DNA of 64,000 nucleotides from Calcarisporiella thermophila CBS 279.70 (lineage: Eukaryota; Calcarisporiellomycota), in NCBI RefSeq assembly GCF_041956535.1, contig NW_027192220.1, positions 185,299 to 249,298 on the forward strand, given 5' to 3'. Position 1 is the first letter of the stretch, and the number at the start of each line of letters is the position of its first letter. Positions 1 through 10,580 of the stretch are shown piece by piece. Under the pieces are notes generated by a model, which was not told where the DNA came from, ran no database searches, and was given only the letters and a program-made list of their open reading frames with translations. A program made the translations under genes and the position numbers.

Positions 1-210
1 TTGTGCCATCGATTTACGTTAATTAGGCCGTAAGTATCATTGCATTCTTTGAGAGCTGCTGTCTTTCGGATGGATGCTAATGGAATATAATGCAATCAAT
101 TGTGCCATCGATTCCCGTTAATTAGCCGGTAAGTATCATTGCATTCTTTGAGAACTATAGAAATTCAGTTGAATGTTTATGAAATCTGCAATATAATGCT
201 AATGGAATGT
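1..210. repeat. Imperfect tandem duplication of about 100 bp
   Basis: A block of about 57 bp starting at base 1 is repeated nearly exactly from base 100, with shared words TTGTGCCATCGAT, GTTAATTAG and AAGTATCATTGCATTC. The words following each copy (ATGCTAATGGAAT at about 73 and 196) also recur, so the repeat period is about 100-120 bp. No coding function is visible. The array is cut by the window edge and may continue to the left. Confidence 0.8.
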
Positions 211-429
211 TTTACCTTACATTATTGTGCTCTATGTGCTTCTAAGGCAATTAAGCGAGCATCTCCCCATTTGAACACCGTGATGTTGAATCTGGATCCC
301 GCATTAAAAGCTCGACCAGCCACGCAAGTAACAAAAGCAAAATATGATCATGGATAGTTTTTTTAATATCTATATATATCTCTACATAAATTTTATATTG
401 TCCAAATCAAATATTAACCACCTCCCTTC

Positions 430-900
430 ATTTAATATAGTTCAAATTTGTTTAATTTTAGCCCAAATAAGTGCCTTCTAAAAGCTTCACGACGTTTCCT
501 GCAATTTTTAATATAAACGAAATTCCCAGAGAAACCTCTGAAAACTTTTATATCTCCCCTCTCAATTTATTCGCTTCCTTGTAGAATATCAAATTGGTTT
601 AGAATTTGGTAGTGAGGGTTATTGGTGTGCTCTAGTGAATGGGAAAGCATCTCATCTAATTGTAAAAAGTTGGGCAAGGCTGTTCAATAGCTCTTGGTAA
701 TAAGGGGGGATGAAATATCCTTTAAGCCAGCACGCCAATCTTCCGCGAAGCATTTGATAATTATATGGCTTGAACTCGGATTTATCAATTTCTACTGTAA
801 ATTCGGTATATCTGATCAGACTTGGAATCTCCTCCTTAGTGCTGTCCGTCTTTCGTTTTGATTTGAGCATGTCTATATACGAATTGCTGTATAATTTACG
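430..900 (-). pseudogene. Degenerate second copy of the transposon gene found at 2092-3930
   Basis: Read on the minus strand, 650-560 encodes a peptide with LEHTNNPHYQIL. It matches LEHTDNPYYRTL in the fuller copy at about 3730-3680, and both are followed by a similar Q..ILQ/ALLQ stretch. The part from about 840 to 660 (IPSLIRYTEF and onward) has a counterpart at about 4160-4110, just upstream of the fuller copy. Stops and a frame change interrupt the reading frame, so this is a relic. It abuts MSH6-like coding sequence at about 905. The boundary is approximate because the join is only visible as a loss of MSH6 similarity. Confidence 0.6.
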
Positions 901-2255
901 CACAAAAATTAAGGGAGTAATGCAGTGGTCGAGCAGGCGGAATAAGGTTCCCTCCGTTCCTCCATCAAAGTTATTCTCTAGCACTTCCAAATTCGCTAGT
1001 GTTTGCCCGTCAAGGATCAGCGAGCTCGACTGTCGAACGGGATCATAGGAGTGAAAATTGCCAAGGGATATCAGCTCCGCATCCAACTTCAGCTGTATTG
1101 TGATAAAGGGGACAAATACGTATTAATGGTTGAAGTGCCATTGATGTAGGATTGAAAACGTATTACCATTCTGAGATAGGAGAAGAGCCCTAATACATTA
1201 CAGTTTAGGTTAATTGATAGAGCCGTCCATCAAAAAAGATACTATTACCTCCAGCCGCTGATATTAATAACGGGCTGTTGGTTGCCATTTTGAGCGCAGG
1301 TGGCCAGGCTAGCGGTGGCGCCATTAGTAGGGAATATTAACGAATTCTGACAAAAAGTGGGTTTTGATCTTTACATTTCATCTCTTCCACCATTTCATCC
1401 CCTACCGCATCCTCCCCTCCTGAGTTGCTGCTCTTGAAATAGCCTGCAGTACGAATTTCATGTGTCTTTGGAGCCTTTTTCGTAGCAGGCTCATTATCGT
1501 CCGAGAAATTCTCAGCTTGGTTTGCAAGATCTTCTATCCAAAACAAATAAGCAACAAAAGATATATTTTTAAGACTTTGACAGCCTACCATCACTTTGCT
1601 CATTATCTTCAGCCGCCGGCCGATATTCATCCTCACTATCGTCATCCTCGGGAATTATCCATTTTGAATTACGCTGAAGCTTCTTCCAAGATGCCCCCGA
1701 GTCTGTAGGAAAAAAATAGTCATAACATAATGAGTGTAGGGGCATAATCATGTCCAAAGATATCAAAATGATTTGAAGGAATTTCTAGCTCTTCTTCCTC
1801 CTCTGATTCGAAATATCGTGGCCGCTTTTTAACGCGACCCTACAAAAAATGAGTCCTTGGTCAATGCAGTCGTATCAAAATCCGTGGCCATTCCAGCATT
1901 ATCTCTTACTACCTCTCATCCACCTACTCATATACGCCAATCTAGATAATCACAATCACAACCTCATCAACCGCTTACATAATCCATCCATATCCAACTC
2001 TTGCGCAAGCGACGCAACCCTAGATAGATACCTTTTAACCCCGGGAACCCTCTTGCTATCTTCTTTCGATGCTGGAGGCCGCTTTGTTTCCCTAGTGTCC
2101 TTTTTTATGAGAATTTTCGGCACTATCATTACCCATCCGTCTCGTGACGAGGAGCTGCGCGCAAATTGAATTATCTCTACAAGAAAATGAGAAATAAGTA
2201 GAAAATTTTTTGATCGACAAAGCCTTGAAGGTCTCTGGTCTCTGATCTCTTTCAT
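900..2255 (-). pseudogene. MSH6: MSH6 mismatch-repair gene relic, internally deleted
   Basis: MSH6 pairs with MSH2 to form MutS-alpha, which recognises base mismatches in nuclear DNA. Two separated parts are visible. The N-terminal acidic linker (about 1850-1337) has exons encoding KKRPRYFESEEEEELEIP, IIPEDDDSEDEYRP and a following acidic segment, with plausible splice junctions between them (CTACAG at about 1706 and GGATAG near 1540). The core fragment (1107-905, after an ACAG acceptor) encodes LKLDAELISLGNF, then LILDGQTLANLEVL and GGTEGTLFRLLDHCITPL, which is the connector/lever segment of MSH6. The mismatch-binding domain expected between them, several hundred residues, is absent from the 230 bp separating the parts. 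The clamp and ATPase domains do not follow. The gene is therefore broken; 1956-2255 may hold an earlier N-terminal exon but is not clearly recognisable. Confidence 0.7.
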
Positions 2256-3930
2256 AATGAAAGAAATTTATCGAAAGTCGGTTCTCTGGTGCTCTGTCAT
2301 TGTTGGTTGCTTTCAAGCGGCCTTCAAATGAAGAGGCCAAGTTTTTAACTGAGTTAGTTCCGACCGTGGATTCAATCAAAGAGAATCAGCGCGAAAGAAG
2401 TCCGTAATGGCCGTCGACCCAGCTCTTACCATGGTATTCAGCAAAAAAGTTCCATCGCACCTTTTTACTGTATTTGGACGGAAATTCATTGAGTAGATAC
2501 TGGGCCAACTCTTGGCACGTGAAGTGATGGTCACAGTCCGTCCAAATTTCAAGGCTGTCGACTTCACTAAGTGGAAGTTTCGAACAGAGCACTTCAAGGC
2601 AATCTTTGACGTAAAGTGCGTCATGACTCAGGATGTCCGAGAAGAAATCAAAGTGTTCTTTCTTCCCATCAGGAAAGAGCAATACCGTTCCCAGACAAGA
2701 GCACTGCTTTTTCGAAAAGAACACTTTCTCCGTCTCGACTGGCCCACCTCCCAAGCGAAGATTTTCCTTGAAATCGATAATGAGGAGCCTTTCGTTCACC
2801 TTTAAATTTTTAGCGACATCCTCAAACATCAGCTGTCTTTCCTCGACGAATTTTCAGTGTGAGACATAAACTGAGACTTTTTCTTCAAGTCTCTCGATAT
2901 GGTCTCAACTCTTTCTCGCAAATCACCATGTCTCCCACGATACATCTTCCAGTGCATTCATGGTAAACTTTTCGCAGGAGACGACGCAAACTGTCAAGGT
3001 TCTTCTTGCCCTCTACGCACACTTCGCACATATCCGTTTGTTTGGATGGTTGTTTGAAGTAGCTGGGCACAAGTGTATAAAATTTAGATTTAGACATTTT
3101 ATAATTGAGATAAAATATCTTAAATCTTTTAAAGATGTTCGATTTTGAATCATCTAAATACCAAACCTCGATATACTTCTCACTATCATACCCTTCGTCA
3201 ACTTCTTCTATCTCTTCCTCTCTTTTTATTTTTAGCGTTCTATTTGCTGCAATCCTAGAAGATTCTACAAGAAAATCCAAAACGATTTTGGGCACTATAA
3301 AACCGAGAATTCACGATAAGTCAAAAAGTTTAAAAATTAAAAATTTCTAAAGAATTATTACCTTTCTTGCGTTTAACTGCTCGCTTTGTTTCTAAAGTGG
3401 GAGTTAAGTCTGTTTGTTTGTTTGGCTGCCTCCCCTTCAGCCTTGTATCGTCTGTATGCAATAAAATAGGAGAGGTCAATAATATGAAAAAAATGTACGA
3501 ACTAGACATTACCATGTGAGGTAGACGATACAGCTTTCAACTCAACTTCCCGAGCAGTTCGCGGTTTGTTGTTATCAAACCTAAAGCCCAATCGTCTCAG
3601 AAATTCCCGGGGAAACTTCTCAGAGACTACAGAAAACAGTTTTTTTCTCGCTTCAGGTTTTTCACCGGCTTGCAGAAGTGCAAGTTGTCGAAGGGTACGG
3701 TAGTATGGGTTATCCGTGTGCTCTAGTAAATGATGAAATAAAATCATTCCATCTCGTGTATCAAAAAAGAATCTTGCTACTTCGTCTAGCTGTTCTCTAT
3801 AGGTAGATGAAGAGGAAAAGTCCTCCAAGCTCAACTGACTATTCTTCTGCGAAGAGGACAGTAAGAAACGAGACTTAATCTGGGAAATAAAACGAGGAAT
3901 AGATGTGGAGAGAGCCAACATGTTGAACAT
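2092..3930 (-). pseudogene. Transposon-encoded protein (putative transposase) with introns, interrupted by in-frame stops
   Basis: Exon 1 (3930 to about 3517) ends in a helical region with FPREFLRRLGFRFDNN. It splices across GTAATG..ATACAG to KGRQPNKQTDLTPTLETK, then across GTAATAA..TATAG to VPKIVLDFLVESSR. The next exon has FYTLVPSYFKQPSKQTDMCE, a short linker with a CxxC-like pair and IIDFKENLRLGGGP, then LEIWTDCDHHF, WNFFAEYHGKSWVDGHYG and FFHYERDQRPETFKALSIK. From memory this order (FYK..P..FK, CxxC, DFKEN, FFAE.HGK..CD.HFG) recalls an RNase-H-fold, transposase-like family found in animal and oomycete mobile elements; I cannot name the superfamily. A frame change near 2880 and in-frame TGA codons near 2860 and 2384 break it. 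TGA ends other genes here, so it is not recoded. Confidence 0.6.
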
Positions 3931-3974
3931 AAAAGTGAGTCACAATAAGAATACAAAGATGTAAGATTTAGTAT

Positions 3975-4440
3975 ATGATTTTTAACGAATTCAAAAGTGT
4001 GGAGCAAAGAAGCGTAAAAATGGTTTCAAGAATAAATATTCTTGAAAATTTCTATTTTCAAGGAAATATTAATATTGTTGCAGAGCGTTCTGAAACGCTG
4101 ATTCTTCAAAATCTAAATGCGGTATGTCTGATCAAGCTTGGAAACTCCCATTTATTTATTAAGCACTGGTGCATCTACACTATATGCTGTTCCAACCGTT
4201 ACCCCGATTACATATGCATTTCTGGTAAAACTAGGATGTCATTGAATAGCACCCTGAATTTATGGGAAATTTATGTCTTTATAAATATTGATGTGTGCCA
4301 AAGAGACCCTAATACTTCGATATCCTCCCCACGATTCCATCTAGATATTTTTTATTTGCAACGGTGTCGCTTTTATTTTTTAACAGCATCTTATACCTAT
4401 GAAGCCAACTCGTACAACAATTCGAGATCGTGTGCTTGAA
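3975..4440. other. Upstream part of the transposon relic with overlapping palindromes
   Basis: Minus-strand words at about 4160-4110 (FPSLIRHTAF) match IPSLIRYTEF of the other copy at about 810, so the element extends upstream of 3930. Two overlapping perfect palindromes lie at 4024-4047 (11-bp arms, 2-nt loop) and 4041-4062 (9-bp arms, 4-nt loop), followed by AATATTAATATT. A 154-codon plus-strand frame crosses this stretch, but it is low-complexity and unsupported. Confidence 0.45.
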
Positions 4441-5256
4441 CTTAACGGCAAGCTGTCATTATCTTTGCATTCTATTGAGTAAACAAAGAATCCCATCACG
4501 GGAATAGAAAAGAATTGAACAATACTATCTAGTTACTCTTTATAAGCAAGAGAAGATGTAGTGCCCTTTAAAATCAACCTACCTTTTTTTTCTGTGAAGC
4601 TTTTGGCAAGAAATGGGCCCCGCCTTGGGGAACAAATGGAAAGAAAGATAAATTTAAAAACAGATCTATAAATTGGTATAAAATTTTGATGATGATGAGA
4701 AGCTAAAAAATGCAATTAAGTATTTTTATCACTCTAGATATCGAGTTTTTTAAAAGATTTATTAACAGCTGCTGATGCTTTTGAACCTCCGGTTTTCAAG
4801 TTAGAGAATTTGGAGTTATTCTTAATTCCACAAACTAAGATAGAGCGGCCCCCTTTCTAACTCATGATAGCATTTCACGATAGAGTGAAGAATCCCTCGC
4901 CGTCACCTACTGTTCTATCGACTTTATTACGTAGAGCCCGGATTTAATGAGGTCATATATGTATACAAATCGAAATATGAAAGGCATCCATGACCAGAGA
5001 AGCGCTGAATTCGGCTTGGAAATTTCTAGTCATCCCACATTTGTCCTGACGTTATGAGGCCCCGCCCTCTCCTGACTGATCCATCCGGGTTCTCCCGCGG
5101 CGAGGAAGAAGTTAGAGCGACAACCCATGCGCTTCTCAACTTCCCTCCGCCCATATAAAGTTTGGAGAGAGGTGGGGGAGTTTGGTAGAAGAGGAGGAGA
5201 GGAACGAAAAGCCGACCCTCAATGCACAAACCAACTGGGAGATTCCAAGCCTGAGC
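4441..5256. other. Gene-free AT-rich stretch
   Basis: No frame here resembles a known protein. A 121-codon minus-strand frame at 5026-5391 runs through the palindromes that follow and has no domain. I see only AT-rich spacer with a more GC-rich patch at about 5030-5230. Confidence 0.6.
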
Positions 5257-5333
5257 AGACATACTTGATTTAGAAATAATTTCTAAATCAAGTATGTCTC
5301 TTCTGCTAAAACCAAATTTTGGTTTTAGCAGAA
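5257..5333. repeat. Two adjacent perfect palindromes
   Basis: The first palindrome has 21-bp arms (5257-5277 and 5279-5299) around a single base, with core ATTTAGAAATAATTTCTAAAT. One base later the second has 16-bp arms (5301-5316 and 5318-5333) around a single T, with core AACCAAATTTTGGTT. Both are fully paired. Such sequences can extrude cruciforms or make RNA hairpins. They lie just outside the transposon relics and could be ends or structural parts of a mobile element. Confidence 0.9.
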
Positions 5334-6079
5334 TCTTCAGAAAATCGAAATAATGCTTAATAACGCTTAAAAAAGTCACCTCTCGAGCCACGTTTTTGGT
5401 TTAAAGAATATCATTGAGAAAATGAAGGAATTTAGAAACCAAGGAACTTGGGGATAAATGTCGAGAGACGTATATGTAAAGTAAGATAAGGCCAGTTAGT
5501 ATCGTCATCCACATTGTCCTCAAGTTGAATCAAGTGCAGCACGATAAGAATTCCCAAAATCTCCCTTTCAGAGAGAGATGTCATGACAATTGTTTAAAAC
5601 ATATCAATTCGGTTTGAAAGTTTTAATGCGATCAAATAGCAAAACGCAAATACGTCAAAAATTTAGCGTGAAAGACACTCAAGAAGAGAGAAATTAGCGA
5701 TGCATGATTGGCCGGGATTCTTTTATAATCACGATAGGCACATTCAAAAAATCAAGCATGAACGCTCTCAGTGATATTCAAGTACAAATAGAAACGCCCT
5801 TCATAAAAATCGAGAAATTAATGGCGAATAGAGCAGTTTCTCTGCTCCACTATTTTCAGCTAGTATGATAAATTCATTCCAACTCTTATAAAGTGGGAAG
5901 CGAAAAAACTATATATATTTTGTGTATGGACGTGCGTATATAGAAAATAGAAAGCATTTCAATTGGGATGTTGAAGAAATAAAAGCAAACAAATAAATCC
6001 AAGATTAAGATTAGGTTTAGTACGAGTAAATACAAAGAGATTCATTCAACTAGAGCTGTTGCCGTGACGTTTCGCCCAT
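5334..6079. other. AT-rich spacer downstream of the importin gene
   Basis: About 750 bp with no supported reading frame. It would carry the 3' end of the minus-strand importin transcript near 6000-6080. I see no repeat or RNA gene. Confidence 0.6.
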
Positions 6080-9000
6080 TCAAACTTGCCCAACGGCCCG
6101 CGCCAACCGCTCCCGTTCCTCTGAAGACAGGTAGCCACTGCAGAGCTCGCCGAACCAAGACTCCTGCGAGCAGCGTTTGAACAGGTCGACGTAGAACTCC
6201 TTGATATCCATGGTATAGATGGGAGAGGCCTTCACCTCCGGGTCATCCTCCGCGTCCTCGCCCTCGTCACCAAACTCGGCCTCCCCGGTTTCAAGCAGGT
6301 CGGAAAGGTAAGCGAAATCTTCCGCTGGGGCGAATGGAGACTCATCAAAGTCCTCCCACTCGCCGCCGTCTTCCTCTCCTTCCTCGTCTGCTCCACCTCG
6401 TGCAGAGAAGCCAGGCTGGGCCAAGTCTGAGTGACTCAAGAAATCCACAGCGAGAAGCTTGGTGATTTTGGCAGGAAGAGGGATGACCGTGTATTGGTCG
6501 GGGTTCTGGCGAGCACGAGAACGCGTTTTGATGAGGTTTGCGGAGGGATCTTGGGGAACAATTAGATCCCCTTGCACATGGATATTTGCAAGCCGCGGGT
6601 CGTGAGAAAGAAGAAGCTTCGAGAGCGCAATAGCACTAGGGGGTAACAAAGGAGGGACATGAAATGACAAGTCAGATTAAGCAGAAAGAGTGGAAGGAAA
6701 TCCCAAAAAAGTATATGAAGAAAATTGAAGACTTACTTGACTTTAATATCGTAGTACCCATGGAAGTTCTCAAAGTTCTCGCACCAGAGACGCATCACAA
6801 TCTCCAGTCCACTCTGTTCCCTCACCGTGACCTCGCTCAGGAAGGCGACCACCGTCTCCAGCTGCCCATTCACCAAGAGATGAGCAAAGACCCCGATCAA
6901 ACTCTGAACAAAAGTGGGTGTGGTGGCCGCGGCCAGTCGCTGCACGACTGCATTCAGAAGCTGGGGCATGATGGGGGTGAGCTGCTCCCCGCCCTTCTGA
7001 ATCAGCTTTACAATCAAGTCGCCAACAAAGAGCGCGGCCGACTCGGATTGCTCAGGATGGAGCAAACGGGCCACGAAATCCATCAGCTGGTGAAGGCCAC
7101 TTCTGCCCGATGCGTCGTGCCACTGGAGCAACTGCGAAAAACCCTTCTGTACAATATACTTGAGGCACTCCTCACCATTTTGAAGGATGGTCCGGTCGTC
7201 TGTCGACATTAACCGGGGCATCAACGATGGGAAGAGGTTGAGGATTAGGTTATCGGGAAGTGCCGGAGGCCCTCCCTTGACAAGGCTGGTTACCAGTTCG
7301 ATGGCGGATGCTACGACACCGGGCTCGGCATCGTTGCTAGCAATGATGCCCGCCATGACAGGTAGCGCCCGATCACGAAGTGCCGAGTAAACCGTAGGCT
7401 GGGATGCGAGAATCTCAAAGAGCTCATTGATGATTCCAGCGATGATGTGGTCTGTAGGCCAAAGAGTAATATCGAGACAGCCTACATGAGGATACCAGCA
7501 TGGTTCAAGATTTAAATCCTTCAATGTGCTTACCCGAAGAGTGCTTCATCCACACGTCCAAGAGCAGTGGCCCAATGATATGCTCATAGGCAGCCACCCG
7601 CTCTCCGCTCACCCGTAGTGCCCCAATCATGGCCTCCAGCACTAGAATTAGGGAATCCTCCGTCGTCAGGGGGACAAGTCCGCACACGCCCTCGAGTATC
7701 TGCTCTTGATAGGTTACGAAGTACTGGGGGTCGAGGTACTTGCAGAAGTTATTGATTGCCCGTAAAGCAGAGACTTTTACGGGCGCCGAGGACGAATGCT
7801 GGAGAGAGTGTACGGCGGCAGCGACGTATTGAGACGCCAGTTCACCAGGAAGAATTTTGGCAAATTGGCTGGCAAACACAAAAGCACGGCCTTGGAGGAA
7901 GGGGAATTCTATCGGAAAAGAGGGGTTAGAAAGGGGGAGGAGGGGGGGGATTGACCGCACGCTATAGTGCATTACCTTCGGCTCGCATGTGCTCCAACAC
8001 AATATGGTCAAAGAGTCCCTTCAGGTCAAAAGCAACGCTTCCCTCCTCGAGCCCCTCGATCAACTCTTCTGCGGTGCGCCCAATGGCCAATAAGCTGGCC
8101 TCAATACTCTTCCACCACCACCCGTGACCCTTTTGTTTCTCCTGGGCGGCCTCGTCTAAATGGCGCTGCACCGAGCGCTCTAGCGCCGCAAAGAGCGCCG
8201 TAGGGAAGCGCTGTAACAGGTTGAGAAGTAGATCTTGTGCGGCAATGCGAACATTGAACGAAAAAGTCTCGTCGTCTTCGTCGGCCACAAAGCGATTCGG
8301 ATCGGCAGCCCACGTCTCGCACTGTTCCTCGGTCATTTGCATGTATGAAATCGCCACCCAAATCACCTCTCCCAATAGTCGCCCATCTCGCTGTTCACCA
8401 AGGAAGAGGGGCTCTGCGGCTTTCTTCCTTGCCGCCGAGCCAAGGAAATCAAACTCTGCGTAGATCAGGGGCTCGAACCCAACGGTTTCCCCGTCGGAAT
8501 CGACCTCGTCCTCCAGCGTTTCCCCGTCGGAACGCACATGTTCCAGGACGAATTGCTCACGAAGGTGCATCAAATCCATCCATACAGGCTCGAGCACCCG
8601 CATCATATAGGGGCTGATCATTTTTGAAAATTCGTTGAGCAGGCGATTCAGAGTTCTTACGATCTCTGTTCTCAGGTACCACTCGCCCTGGCCGTTCCCA
8701 CTCGACGCTCCAGGCTGCTGTTGCAGGATCCCCACGAATACCTCCATCCAGCCATCAATGATGGGCACAAGGAATTGGGTTACATCGGGATAGGTTTCCT
8801 TCAGTGTGTACACCATGTCGACGCAGTGTCGGAAAATGCTAACGGCGCGCGCACGCGTATGAGACGAGTACTGGGTAGGGGAAGCCACAATACGGTGAAG
8901 CTCGGCGCACATGGGCGGTGCAAGTCGAGGAAACTGCTGGTCCGTCATATCGTTTGAGACGAACTCTGCATCACGTTTGAAAAATTAAAAAGTCAGCTGC

Positions 9001-9638
9001 TGCCTCGTAAAAAATATTCAGCTCCATTTATACCATTCAGCACTCGCATCGCTCCATGAACCTCCTCGGGTCTTCCTCGTAGTCCTTCAACCAGTCTTTC
9101 CGCCAGTTCCGGCCACTCCTCTGGCCAATCATTATGTGCAATTTTTGACACTACGTACGCGCTTGCGACTCTAATTCTACTATCCCCATCAGAAAGCCCG
9201 GCAAAGATGGTTTGACGGACGATTGATTTGTGCGCCGAGGGGAGTTCGGGCCCGCGAAACCGCTCCGATTTCGCGGTCCAGTGAGTGTCTATGTAATTTT
9301 TCAACGCAATCCCTGCAGCGTGGAGAAACGGAGGAAAATCGGGAATTAAGGATAAAAAAGAAATAAGAAGTGAAAGAGATGCAAGTGTTAAGGATGAAAC
9401 AAAAAGGATATTTGACGATGGGCGATTTCGATTCCAGGGTTGGCAACGAGATTGGCGAGCGAGACAGCATAATCTATTTAAACATCCGTTAAGGAACGTG
9501 CGATGCAGTTTCACGGATGCATCCAATTGGAGTACCTGGCACATTTTCTAGTTCTCTCAGCCGTAGCTCGGCAGCTATCCGTTTATTAACATCCGATGAC
9601 AGCGTCTGACCTAGGGTTTCGAACACTGTTTGGTCCAT
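6080..9638 (-). CDS. KAP114: Importin-9 / Kap114-type karyopherin
   Basis: This is a beta-karyopherin nuclear import receptor; family members carry histones, TBP and ribosomal proteins through the pore using RanGTP. The reading begins MDQTVFETLGQTLSSDVNKR at 9638. The importin-N signature follows (ALKNYIDTHW, then AHNDWPEEWPEL and HGAMRVLNG). The importin-9 hallmark VDSDGETVGFE is present at about 8500, and DEDDETFSFNVRIAAQDLLL at about 8270. WHDASGRSGLHQLMDFV, SLIGVFAHLLVNGQLE, the RSRARQNPDQYTVIPLPAKI stretch and an acidic tail ending PIYTMDIKEFYVDLF complete the match. Seven exons can be joined with GT..AG boundaries; for example 9536 is the end of exon 1, and introns lie near 9330-9406, 8973-9010, 7916-7970, 7490-7540 and 6650-6733. 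The length of about 1000 residues is usual. The stop is TGA at 6080. One intron has a long C-rich tract (sense strand, about 7950-7930). Confidence 0.92.
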
Positions 9639-9905
9639 GTTTCTGACAAAAAGTTTGTCTAAATGGGCCGATGGCCGAGTACGAAGTAAATTTTGTTTAC
9701 GCGCCTCAAATGAAAGCGCGTCACAAATCCAGGCTCACTCCGGCCGCAACCCCCTCTCCGTGGTAGTAAGGTTATGAGCACTATGCATTTGTGAATATGA
9801 AATGTATATTTATGATAAAAGAAGAAAGCTATACATTGGAGAGTAAGAAAAAAAAAAGCCTTCTATTAATAAATTAGCGATTCCCCCCCGAGAATAGATC
9901 GCCAT

Positions 9906-10203
9906 TTATTGTCCTCGTAAACGCTCAATTTCACGATCCTTCTCGTCTAGAGCCTTTAGCAAGTGTACAATGCGATATTTGAGTTTTTCGTTCTCATTGA
10001 CCAGCTGTTTCACCACTTTATCTTCACTGAGCTGACTACTCGAGGGGAGCTGATGGGTGTCCAAACCTATCATATATCCAATTGAGATACTTTCAGATGC
10101 ATTGCTGAGCGAGAAAAGCCTTACGCGAGATAATCTCCTTGAGCTCTTGAACCTGTGCAGTAAGTCCCTTGATGGTTATCTCAACCGGTGTTGGTATCGA
10201 CAT
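9906..10203 (-). CDS. Small leucine-zipper/coiled-coil protein (79 aa)
   Basis: The gene has two exons, 10125-10203 and 9906-10066. They join in frame across a 58-nt intron (donor GTAAGG, acceptor GATAG) to give 79 codons plus stop. The protein starts MSIPTPVEITIKGLTAQVQE and ends in a strong heptad coiled coil containing VNENEKLKYRIVHLLKALDE. The ENxKLKYR pattern recalls the N-terminal leucine zipper of eukaryotic arginyl-tRNA synthetase, but no synthetase domain follows. It lies head-to-tail with the importin gene (268 bp) and has its own ATG. It may mediate a protein-protein contact. The exact splice fit and heptad register argue that it is real; the function is unknown. Confidence 0.65.
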
Positions 10204-10580
10204 AATGAATAGTACCAATGGCCCAATGTGAAAGAATGGAGGAGTCTATTTGAGTGTTCCCTAAGCGAGCCTCTTTATAAACTGCGCCGCAATAGAGGGG
10301 TGAAGCAAATTTATTGAAACAAAACGGTGAAGAAAAAAACTAGCATATATGTACAAAGTCAAAATTATATATCATATAAAAGGAGAAACATTTAGAGAAG
10401 TTTAAACCAAATAGAAGCAAAACTACTACCATTCCGCAATAACAAAACAGAGGGGAGAAAAAAAACAACTATATGAAAAAAAAAGGAAAAAGAACGAAAC
10501 AATATAATAAAAAATTAAAAAAAAATCAACAAACAATTAATTCTAAGCATCTATCAATATTTGTTAGGTAATGGGGTTCA
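10204..10580. other. A-rich spacer between two minus-strand genes
   Basis: About 380 bp, very A-rich at 10320-10540. It is the promoter side of the small coiled-coil gene and the 3' side of the polyQ gene. No further feature is seen. Confidence 0.6.

Noticed and set aside
2092-3930. In-frame TGA codons read as recoded (non-stop) codons
   Set aside because: TGA ends intact genes in the window (for example importin at 6080 and the lectin at 41596), and a frame change is also present, so the element is simply decayed.
5026-5391. 121-codon minus-strand gene
   Set aside because: It reads straight through both perfect palindromes and has no domain, so it is fortuitous.
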